From Moniliella sp. 'wahieum' (taxonomy: Eukaryota > Basidiomycota > Moniliellomycetes > Moniliellales > Moniliellaceae), in NCBI GenBank assembly GCA_003971905.1, contig RSEE01000007.1, positions 1,054,001 through 1,118,000 of the forward strand: 64,000 nucleotides of DNA, in the 5' to 3' direction. The notes beneath the pieces are model-generated. The model ran no database searches. It saw nothing but the letters and a program-made list of their open reading frames with translations, and was not told the origin of the DNA. The translations under genes were made by a program, and so were the position numbers. Shown here in pieces: positions 54,153 to 64,000 of the stretch (the first letter of the stretch is position 1; each line of letters starts with the position of its first letter).

Positions 54153-55481
54153 ATGCTCGTCACTGGCTCTGCTCTTGTTGCCACCCTCGCTGTCGCCGGC
54201 ACCGCCTCGGCCCGGGGGCTTGCCTACCGCCCCAACAACCCGGCCGCCACCCCCGTCTTCAAGCGGCCGCCTCGTCGTCGTCGTCGGTCAGTATTGTGAC
54301 GACCATGCCTCTTCCCAGCAGCGCCACCACTTCTACCAGCGCCGGCATCTGGTCCACCCGCCCCCAGCCCTTCTCCTACGGCACCCCCAGCCACACCTAC
54401 TGGGGCGTCCAGGGTCGCGGCAAGAATGGCCCAACCAACCCCACCGCGCCTTCGCTCAACACGCCTGTCAACCAGTCCTCCGACGCCCGTCTCGCTACCC
54501 TCAATGGCGTCGATGACTGGTGCACCTTTGGTCCTGAACCTCTCAACAACACTCAGACCATGGGCTACCTGGAGGCCACCACGGTTGCCTACTGCACCAA
54601 GCCTCGCAACAATGCCCGTGTGATTGTAGGTCCTTCCCCCCTGCTTCTGTCTAAGCTTTTAATTGGCTGACTTTTCCTCCTCGTTAGCCCGACGGCACTG
54701 TGACGGCGGTTCAATTCGTCAAGACGCCCCTGTACATCCAACTCTACGCGTTGGGCGACTTTACCAAGATCAACATGGCTCCTGGCGATATGGGCGGTGA
54801 GCTTGACCCCCACGGTGCGACCAACATGGGCAACCCCGTGGGCGGGAATGTGACGTCCAACGTGGTCGACGGCAAGACGGACGTGTTCTACGAAGAGTGG
54901 ATGAACTACATTTCCGTCTCGGAATTGTGCTTCCGCGTGTGCATTGCCGGGTCGGAGCAGGCAACGCCGGCGGTCGAGTGCCAGCACACGCTGGACGAAA
55001 TGGGATGCTCCTTTGTCATGGCCCAGAAGGCCATTACCAACGGTACCTTTGAGTCGTGCGAGGCTGACTCGGCGTACCCGCCTGGCCTGTACCCTCAACC
55101 CGACGGATCCACCTCGACGTTCCAACAGTACTTCTCTGGCGTCTACACTGTCGGTGCGACCGCCTACTCGTTCCAAATGCCCAGTCGGATCAGGTGACAC
55201 CCTCGGCGCCCTACTCCTACCCTACCCTACCCTAGCTCCTGCACGGCCGTTGCGACCATCAGCAACAGGCTCAAGGGCATCGACTACGTCGCTCCCCCTG
55301 CTACTTCGACCAGCTCCTCGGCCGCAGCAAAGGGCAGCTCGACGGGTTCGAAATCGGCTAGTAGCGTCGCTCCGCCGTCCAGTTCCCAGAGCTCCCACTC
55401 CCCGGCGGCCGGAACCAAGTCGTTCCTCTTCCCTGGCTTGGCCTTCTCGGCTGCCTGTTGGCTGGCGCAGCACTGCTGTAA
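54153..55481 (+). CDS. Secreted GPI-anchored glycoprotein, macrophage-activating-glycoprotein family, three exons
   Basis: The signal peptide is MLVTGSALVATLAVAGTASA. A dibasic KR after VF (about residue 38) fits Kex2 processing and is followed by a Ser-rich stretch. The conserved core reads VDDWCTFGPEPLNN, VAYCTKPRNNARVI, PDGTVTAVQFVKTPLYIQLY, GELDPHGATNMGNP, WMNYISVSELCFRVCIAG, CQHTLDEMGCSFVM and FESCEADSAYPPGLYP, all marks of this basidiomycete family. Introns lie at 54626-54687 (branch GGCTGAC) and 55194-55235 (42 nt). The Ser/Ala-rich tail ends in a hydrophobic segment that, with one T restored near 55458, reads FPGLAFSAACLAGAALL-stop (TAA 55479-55481), a GPI signal. Another break lies at about 54272. 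Role: cell wall or surface, function unproven. Confidence 0.88.
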
Positions 55482-55595
55482 TCAACCTTCCCCTCCCCTC
55501 CCCATGGTCTTTTCTCCTTTACAACCGAGCCACCTAGTGCCTCTGATACCGTTCGTCCTTCTTTCTCCTCTCCCCCCAGTGCTCCTGCTGTTCTC

Positions 55596-55637
55596 ATCCA
55601 TGATCGATTATCCATTATTCACTATCCATTATCCGCT
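55596..55637. repeat. Six-unit heptamer array ATCCATT class
   Basis: ATCCATG, ATCGATT, ATCCATT, ATTCACT, ATCCATT, ATCCGCT in one register, about 115 nt downstream of the glycoprotein stop. Confidence 0.9.
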
Positions 55638-56150
55638 GTTCCATTCGTCTTTTATCCAACAGGATTCCTCCTAGTTTCGGATTGACTTGTTGTGTATGGC
55701 GCTGTCTCCTTTTCTTTTGTTTCCCTTTCCCCTTCACCTCGAACAATTTCCACCATGGGTCCGCCCTTGCTTCCCGTACCTGGCCACCGGACATGTATCC
55801 TGCATGTGCGTGTTTTGGATCTGCAGGTGTTGCCATTGTTGGTACACGTAATATGCAGGCGGAGACAGCGTGTACGATTCGTATAGGGCGAGGGACCATC
55901 GCCACGGCAGAGGGAGGATACAGAAGCTACAGTTCAAGGAGGTGAAGCTTGAAACTGCTTCCCTATGATTCTGCGCCAATCGCTCAATTAATGAACCTCT
56001 GCCTCATTTAATGTGTCTACACAGTGGTTACCGGCCACTCTGAGATAGGGCCCAATATAGTAGAGAGCACAAACTAGGACATAGGTCTCATGTTAGAGTC
56101 GCGCCCAGCTCTTCCTTTTTCCAGTCCAACTGCCATCACTAGACTGGACA

Positions 56151-56171
56151 GGTAACGGGTAAGGGGTAACA
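56151..56171. repeat. Heptamer array GGTAACG/GGTAAGG/GGTAACA
   Basis: Three related units in phase. The centre is TAA, matching the TNA-centred class loosely. Confidence 0.8.
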
Positions 56172-56890
56172 AGAGCGATAAACGTCATAATCACCTGCAT
56201 GCGAAGACCACTCTGGGTGTGCATACTGCGAAACACTGATGGTTTCCGTCCGATTAATATCCCTCGTCCGTCGCGACTAACAGAGCGGCAGTTTCAATGT
56301 AACTACACTCCACCAACCGCGTTACCTTGGGATGCTGCCACACAAGTCAATCCGTCTTTGAGGACGAAAGCGCGGATCTCCTCATATTGTCTTCCGATGC
56401 AAAGGCAACTGTATGGCATTAACCTCCATTTCGTCTGGCCCTCCGACAGAGAGAGACGAAAAAGTCGAGGGATCAGAGGAGCGAATACAACGATGGCGAC
56501 TGCTCCGCACAAGGGTCTCCCGTCAGCGCTCAGCCTGGAATACTACCCTTTGAGTCCTGGCATTCCCACACAGTGGGAGGCCGGGCTGGTATGCGTATTA
56601 GCAGTGCTAGACGAGATACTTGGTCGGCGTGCATCAAACTACGCATAGCAGGACACGCAGTTCCACACTGCTCCCATGCCACATTGACAGATCAGTGACC
56701 GGTGACCACTGATCACCGGTCACGTCTTACCCGAATCCCCGATGGCTGCTTCCGCTTCCCCTGGGCCCTACTGCCCCTGCCCAATCCGCCTGCAGCACTC
56801 TGGCAGGCGAAAATATAGCTGACATAAGCAGCTCGACGGCCCGCCGTGTTCGCCGTCACCGCAACGGCAAGGCGGGTGTCGCCACCGCTA

Positions 56891-56926
56891 CCCATTGCCC
56901 ATCGCCCTCATCGCCCATCGCCCATC
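56891..56926. repeat. CCCATCG heptamers in the ESA1 leader
   Basis: CCCATTG, CCCATCG, a 9-nt unit, then CCCATCG twice, ending about 25 nt before the ESA1 ATG. Confidence 0.75.
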
Positions 56927-56950
56927 GCTGCGGCGAGCTGAGAGCTGGCC

Positions 56951-58576
<1,626 letters not shown>

Positions 58577-59197
58577 GATGGTCGACGGTCGATGGTCGAT
58601 GATGCGCCCTCGCACGCGACCGAGGCGCTTGCGCGACCGGAACGCGTCATTGAGTCACTCCTGTAATCCTATTCTTTTGTACATCCTCCCTGCGTCTGTA
58701 CCGACTCGTTCCCCTCTATCCATCCCCCCCCTGTGCACCGTGACAGTAACGTGGGGCAGACCAGGGGGCTTTGTTGCTGTCGTGGAATCATCGATCAGTC
58801 GATCAGTATTCAATGGTTCTACCCGACAGTGGTCCGAGGGGGCTCTTGACAGGTAGCGTGTGCCGGGTACTAGAGTCGTGAGATCTGAGAGCACTGAAAG
58901 GGCCTGTGTGCTCGTGGTCACGATTCAGGACCGAGGACTGGGCCCCAGAGACGGGCGAAGTAAGCGGGGGGCCGTATAGGCCTAAGGCTAAGGCCTGCCA
59001 GCTGAAAGTTCAAAGTGCTCTCCTCGTCCGCGGACAGCGGGCGTGCCGTCTGCCCCCGGCAGCTCCAGTGACTAGGACTAGTGACGAGTGACGAGTAAAC
59101 TATTAGTGACTACTGACTGAGGCTTGAGGCGTGAAGCTTGCCTGGATGCTCCAGCCCCGCCCCCACCACCAATGTGCGCGCCGCCAAGCAGCCGGCG
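58577..59197. other. Spacer between ESA1 and the Zn2Cys6 gene
   Basis: No gene. GGTCGAC/GGTCGAT heptamers at 58580-58600 begin immediately after the ESA1 stop. AGTGACT and GTGACGA words lie near 59068-59115. Confidence 0.55.
58580..58600. repeat. Heptamer array GGTCGAC/GGTCGAT
   Basis: GGTCGAC, GGTCGAT, GGTCGAT in phase, starting 4 nt after the ESA1 stop codon. Confidence 0.85.
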
Positions 59198-61938
59198 ATG
59201 GCCTGCCTCGCCCCCGCCTCCCCACACCCGCCGCGCACTCCGCCTTTCCTCCGCGCCCTCCCGCACGCCGCCCCTCCCTCCGCTTGCCGCCGCCCTCCCA
59301 CCCCCAGCGCCTGCCTCCCTCGCTGCTGCCCTCCCTCCCGCCGCCTCCCCTCCCCCCCGCCCCCCCCGCATGCCCCTGCCGCGGCATCCAAACGCACACT
59401 AGGCAAGCGCCGCCGCTCCAAGCGCGACGTGTCGGGTCCCAGCGCCTCCCCTCCCGCTCCTGGCACCCGAGGCCTGGCTCCACCCGAATCATCCGGCGGA
59501 GACGACAAGTCTCCCGGCCCCACTGGTGGCCCGTTGCGGCTCCTCGCCTGTAGCAATTGCCGTCGACGAAAGCTCAAGTGCGACAAGAAAACCCCGTGTG
59601 GGGCTTGTGTCAGCCGGAATGAAGCGCGGGAATGTGCGCTGGAAGAAGGCATGATTTTGCCGTATGTATTCCCCTTGGAACTTGCCCTTGCCCTCACCCT
59701 CCATGGCCCCTTCGTTTGTTCCGTCTTCGCGACGGTGTGGAACGGCGTGCTGATCCTTCTGTGGCGTGATTACAGTCCCTCCACGGAGCCTTCGCAAGAC
59801 TCCCTCCAAGATCGACTAGAGAAACTCGAGTCCCTTTTGCTCAAGATCACAGACAAGGTGATGCATCAAGCGGATCCCTCGTCCTCCCGGCCGACTGGAG
59901 CTCAACGTTCATCTAGGTCTGCCCCTGCGGAACAATCCCAGTGGGTAGGAGACGGAAACGGAAACACACAGGAACAATACGGCCCCCGGCGAGGAAACTA
60001 GCGCCCAAGGCGCAGGCTTTGATCACCCTTATGCGTCCGATTCTAGCCCTGCTGCGTCCACCCAGGCCCGATCCAAGATTCTTGTGAAGCTCTCGATCTC
60101 TACCCAGATGCGGAAGCTGTGCGAACGTGTTGCTCTGTTTATGTACGTTTTCCCCCCACCATCCTGCACTTTCTCGATGAGCGTTGAATGTTGAACTCTG
60201 ACGGTGAATTTCTTCGTATGTAGTTCAAGGAAGCCGATGCCATGCTCCCCGTCGTCAATGAGACCAAGTTCTGGCGCCAGTTCTCGAAGCATGAGGCGTT
60301 CATTCGCCGTTGCCGCAACCACGAAGTGGTGTGGAGCGAAGAGATCCGAGCCGAGACGACCTTTTTTGCATTGGTCTTGGCTGTGGTGGTGGTGGGACTG
60401 GTGCACTCGTTGGATGTACAACTTTACCGCAAGTTTCGAGAGCGGTACGAGACGCCAGTGCCGATTTTTGTCCATATGACTTTTCGCCTCTTGTTTGTGT
60501 TGGACCATAATGAGCGGCCGACGCTGGACAGTATCCGCGTTGGCTTGGTCACACACCAAATCTTGCTCCAGTCCCGTACCTCTTGGGCCCCCAACATCTT
60601 CTCTGCCATTATGGCCCAGGATGCATTTTTGATCAGCCTACAGGCCGATCCACCACAGGGCTGTCCCAACGACGTGGCCCTGGATCGGATCAGCCTCTGG
60701 GCCAACATTGCTTTGCTGGAATGGTTTAGTTCCATCAAGATGGGCCGTGCCTCGATCATCAACTGCGACGGCTTGATGGCCACGCCTTCGTTCCTCTATT
60801 CTCAAAGCAGCTGGGACCAAGCCAGCATGGATGGGCCCTGGTCTTATTTGCACAAGTACCGTTTCGAGCTGGGCCGGATCGCCATGGCCTCATGCGCCGC
60901 GATGCGATGGGGGAGGAAGAGTCGTTTGAGTACACCCTCACCCTCCAAGCGCGGCTGGACAACTTATTTGAGGTGATGCCTTTGCGGCTCAAGGAGGCGC
61001 TCGAAGACCCTTTCAACGAAGGGCGTCGCTTGGTCTCGGTACTAATCATTGCGCGTTCCATGCACGCATGGCTCGAGATGTTTTTACACGAACGTCACTA
61101 TTGCCGCGGCTGGACCGATCCCAAGTTCAGTATCTCGCGCCAGACGTTTTCCCAAGCTGCCTTGTTCTTTATTTCGACGTTTCTCGAGTACTGGAACGAC
61201 ATGGCGCGTCGGCACCAGCTCAGCCCGGCTAGCTTGCACTCCGATACCTGGCCTGACATTGCCCCTGGCCTCTTATTCCGGCTCTCCCCGCTCGCCCGAA
61301 CCGCATTTACGCTCATGGACCAGGTAGAACGGCACATGGGCCTCGCGCGTGCTTATCCGCACATGGTATCTGACCAAGAACGTGCCGAACACCCTAAACT
61401 TCTCCACTTGACCAACCAGATGAACCAGTTGCGACAACAGTTCCCTCCCCTCTTCTCCTTTGCTGATAAGGACGATTCCGACACCATTGTTCCCATTATC
61501 CCTCGCATTGCTTCTTTGCCCACTGTGCAACTGGCTAACGACCCAGGCAGAGATAACGCCTCCCCTCACCCAATACAGTCTGTTGATCCGTCTGTCAGCA
61601 CCACCCTGTTCCCCGGCGCGCCTAGCGCTAGCATCAGTGCGGCTGGTGCGCCAGCTGGTGCGCCGGCTGGGCCGACTGGTACGACGACAAGTGCGACTAG
61701 TACGCCGGCTGCTGCGACGACAAGTGCGACAAGTGCGACTAGTGCGACGGCTGGTGCAACGACAAGTGCGACTCATGCGACGGCTGGTGCAGCGCCTATC
61801 ACTCCACTGGACTTGGAGACGTTGTTGCAAGTGCCAGTGCTGCAGCCCATGTTTGGCAATGGCGGTCCGTACGACGATAACACTCGGTTGTCCATGTCGT
61901 TTGAAGATTTGCTGCTTGCCTTTAATCCGATCATCTGA
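59198..61938 (+). CDS. Zn(II)2Cys6 fungal transcription factor (frame breaks, two introns)
   Basis: The zinc cluster is ACSNCRRRKLKCDKKTP-CGAC-x8-C (59551-59637), with spacing C-x2-C-x6-C-x5-C-x2-C-x8-C, preceded by a basic KRRRSKRD. Intron 59662-59775 (donor GTATGT) is followed by a coiled coil typical of this class (SLQDRLEKLESLLLKITDKV). Intron 60143-60223 (branch CTCTGACG) lies before the fungal-specific middle homology region (WRQFSKHEAFIRRCRNHEVV, FVHMTFRLLFVLDHNERPTL, WDQASMDGPWSYLHKYRFEL). The C-terminal part is helical, then carries an Ala/Thr/Ser repeat and ends PLDLETLLQVPVLQP and FEDLLLAFNPII, possibly an activation segment. Breaks lie near 59960 and 60895. The start at 59198 is uncertain in a Pro-rich region. 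Targets are unknown. Confidence 0.85.
61639..61796 (+). repeat. In-frame Ala/Thr/Ser repeat in the Zn2Cys6 protein
   Basis: Tandem GCGACAAGTGCGAC-like 9-nt words encode AGAPAGAPAGP, TTTSATST, SATSATSATAG and similar triads. The reading frame stays open, so the period is in codons, unlike the non-coding heptamers. Confidence 0.85.
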
Positions 61939-62479
61939 CCTTGGCCCACTGGGGTCCCAGAGTCCACTTCCAAGTCGCCTCACACGCCTGTCGTGCAGAT
62001 GGGGATGGGGATGGGTCGGAGTCCTCTTTGTTCCTAGTTTGTCATGTTGGGTCTCGCAGTTTTTTTGTTGCGGAAGCGCCGTATCCAATCCACTTCTCCT
62101 TCACGATCGAAACGTTCCATTGAGCAGCGCAGGTCTTATCTGGGAGAATAGTAAAAGGGCCAGCAGGCTGTACGGTTGCGTGAGAAAGAGGAAGGGAGGG
62201 GGAGAGCATTCTGTATAAGCGTTCTGGACCTATTTTGGTTGGGTTGGTCGGGGGGAGGAGATAGTGCACAGCTACCTTGTTTCGTCTTTGTGTAGACGAG
62301 AGAGTGGAGAAGCGGGTATATTGGTACACTGAATACAGGTTGTGTAGGGGGCCGCAGAGATCTGGAAGGATGCTTGGTTGTAGAAAGGGCAAATAAGAGA
62401 GGGTTGCCAGAGAGGTAGTGTGCGCACAAAGTGTGATGCGTATTATATAGGGGGGGTTGGGCATCAGTAGTTGAACCCT
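61939..62479. other. Convergent 3' spacer between Zn2Cys6 gene and HSF gene
   Basis: 541 nt without a supported gene; the two 3' ends meet here. Confidence 0.5.
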
Positions 62480-63767
62480 TCACGTAAGTGCGAAGGGCGG
62501 GTCATCATGCTCAAAGGGGGGCAACCCCACAGAATTGCATGGACCGGGATCCAAAGGTAGAAGAGGAAGGGCATCCGTGAACAACGGTTCAGTGGGAGGG
62601 AAGGTAGAGGGCGGGGAAGTGGCCAAGGAAAAAGGAGGCGAAGAGGTAGGAAACTGATACGAAGGCAGTGGGTTCGGCGGACTCAACTGATTCTGCGCCA
62701 TGACGAGGGTGAGGGAATGGTGCAGTTGGTGAATAACGCGCCACAATTGGGTACGTTCCGATTGAGCGGCTGTCACTGCGTGCTGCAGTGCGCTCAGTTG
62801 TGATTCTAGGTGCGCATACGAGGCGTGGTGCGCGTCAGTCTGCACCGCGGCACGCGTCGCCTCCCACCGTACTGTTTCCGAGTCGAGGGTACGACGACGG
62901 ATGATGGTATCCAACAAGTCGGTCCTTCCCCGACGAAAGTGCGGGTGACTGAATTCCCACAGTTGGGGCTGCCAGCAGCTTTGGAGGAACGAAGGGGCTT
63001 GTTCATCTTGTAAAACCCGTACCTGCACAGCACATTGGTCAGCACCATTGCTTCTTCCATCACTGTCTATCCTTTCCAAACCACACCTCCAAACCACCAC
63101 AGGAAGAGGGGGGACGCGTACATATTGAGCTGGCGGACAAAGGAGCTGAAGTTGTGTGGTTGAAGTGTTGGCCAAGCACGTTGGTCGTAAATGCTTCCAC
63201 GTCGGAAATGATGACACTGGTCCCACTGGCGTTCCAAGCCAGGTGGCCAGCCGGGTCAGCCTCAGCGTCCTGGACCATCTTGTACAGTTTGTACACAAAC
63301 CTCGACTTGCGATCCTTTTCCCGGTAATCCATCAAGCCCTCTGGGACTGCTTGGGACAGAGGCATGGCAGGAGCAGGGAGTAGGACCTCACTGCTTGTCC
63401 TGGGTACAGGGAGGGATGGGGGGCCCGGCGAGCAGGCAAGGAGCTGGCTGGGAGGAGGTCCGCGGGGGCGCGGGTGGGTTGTAAAGTGGCAAAGCAGGAG
63501 TAGGCTGGTGCTTGGTCCTGTCCACGAAGAGACGGCTGTGGGGGAGCACGAGAGGGACAAGTTGGGGTCGCTGGTGCAGAGTTCGGCGCTTGACGTGACC
63601 GTGTGTGGAATAAGCTCATAGGAGCTGGGAGTGTGCTGAACCGGCGGCCAGACGGTCGGTGGGACAGGGGGGAAGGAGTCCCGGAAGAGACCGGAGGTGA
63701 GGGGTGGGCTGGGGGCGAGTGGGAGAGGGGCGCGTGGGGGCTGGTTGTCAGAGATGGGGGTGTGCAT
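62480..63767 (-). CDS. Heat-shock-factor-type DNA-binding protein, two exons (frame breaks)
   Basis: The ATG at 63767 starts MHTPISDNQPPRAPLPLAPS and a Pro/Ser-rich leader. The HSF-type winged-helix domain follows: RFVYKLYKMVQDAEADPAGH, LAWNASGTSVIISDVEAFTT, LGQHFNH, a break near 63150, then NFSSFVRQLNMY. Intron 63023-63121 (donor GTACGC, acceptor GTGCAG) splits the hallmark RQLNMYGFYKMNK exactly where joined exons restore it. The domain ends LWEFSHPHFRRGRTDLLDTI. A heptad-like coiled coil (YAHLESQLSALQHAVTAAQS) could be a shortened oligomerisation region. The tail is Pro/Phe-rich, TGA at 62480-62482. It could be Hsf1/Skn7/Sfl1-like; no receiver domain is seen. A second break lies near 62995. 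Confidence 0.88.
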
Positions 63768-64000
63768 GATCGATGTTGGTGGTTGGGAGAAGGGCAGAGG
63801 GGTTGGAGGCAGGGGCGAAGGGTACTGTCAGGCCAAGGCGAGGCGCGTCTGGTGGATATTTAGTGCATTTGCACGGCCCTTCTCCAACACTCTTTCTGAG
63901 AGGCTAGAGGATGCGGATAGAGGCGGAGGCATATAATGGTTGCGCAGCCTGCCGTGGGGTAGCAAGGGGCGAAAGGGCCCCTATGTATGTGTGCCAGCAT
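63768..64000. other. Upstream region of the HSF gene
   Basis: 233 nt to the window edge with no recognisable gene; presumed promoter of the minus-strand HSF gene. Confidence 0.45.

Larger units (their letters stand above)
55482..56950. other. 1.5-kb spacer between the glycoprotein gene and ESA1
   Basis: No gene recognised. Heptamer arrays lie at 55596-55637, 56151-56171 and 56891-56926, and a GGTGACC/GATCACC/GGTCACG cluster near 56697-56724. The last array lies just upstream of the ESA1 ATG. Confidence 0.55.

Overview
The window is nuclear DNA of a fungus, most likely a basidiomycete, possibly yeast-like and near Ustilaginomycotina. Evidence is short spliceosomal introns (42-194 nt) with GT(A/G)NGY donors and CTGAC/CTAAC branch sites, intron-bearing single-copy eukaryotic genes, and a homologue of the basidiomycete 'macrophage-activating glycoprotein' family. 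No transposon, organellar, viral or bacterial segment was recognised. Species assignment is inference only.

Layout, left to right: a Myb gene running off the left edge (-); NAP1 (+); RPT6 (+); tRNA-Arg(CCT) (-); a gene desert with a possible small secreted peptide near 8.4 kb; an OPT-family oligopeptide transporter (+); a two-finger C2H2 factor (+); eIF3h (-) divergent from TOA2 (+); a second C2H2 factor (-); a 4.9-kb desert; RPS26 (-); an uncharacterised gene (+) at 29-31 kb; RAD23 (-); a doubtful gene (-) at 34-35 kb; a NIPA-like Mg transporter (+); tRNA-Ala(CGC) with a short intron (-); a GCN4-type bZIP gene (-) with upstream ORFs; RRP6 (+); methionine-R-sulfoxide reductase (+); an uncharacterised gene (+) convergent with ADA2 (-); a 4.7-kb desert; a GPI-anchored secreted glycoprotein (+); ESA1 (+); a Zn2Cys6 factor (+) convergent with an HSF-type factor (-).

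The named genes are mostly housekeeping: proteasome and ubiquitin shuttle (RPT6, RAD23), chromatin and transcription (NAP1, ADA2 of SAGA, ESA1 of NuA4, TOA2 of TFIIA), RNA processing (RRP6) and translation (eIF3h, RPS26). There are also six sequence-specific regulators. They do not form one pathway or cluster.

Two window-wide properties matter most. First, nearly every conserved gene is broken by single-nucleotide frame changes. Each one I resolved can be repaired by restoring one base to a homopolymer run, always a loss and never a gain. This looks like base-calling error, so coordinates below span the whole gene and note the breaks. Second, the intergenic deserts contain tandem heptamers. 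Most units are odd-length palindromes of the form XYT-N-Ay'x' (TGTCACA, CGTTACG, GATGATC, CTTCAAG, GTTGAAC, CATCATG, CCTCAGG, AGTTACT, GGTGACC). Several arrays change from one heptamer to another without losing the 7-nt register. I know of no description of such a vocabulary, and it is the leading candidate for something new here.
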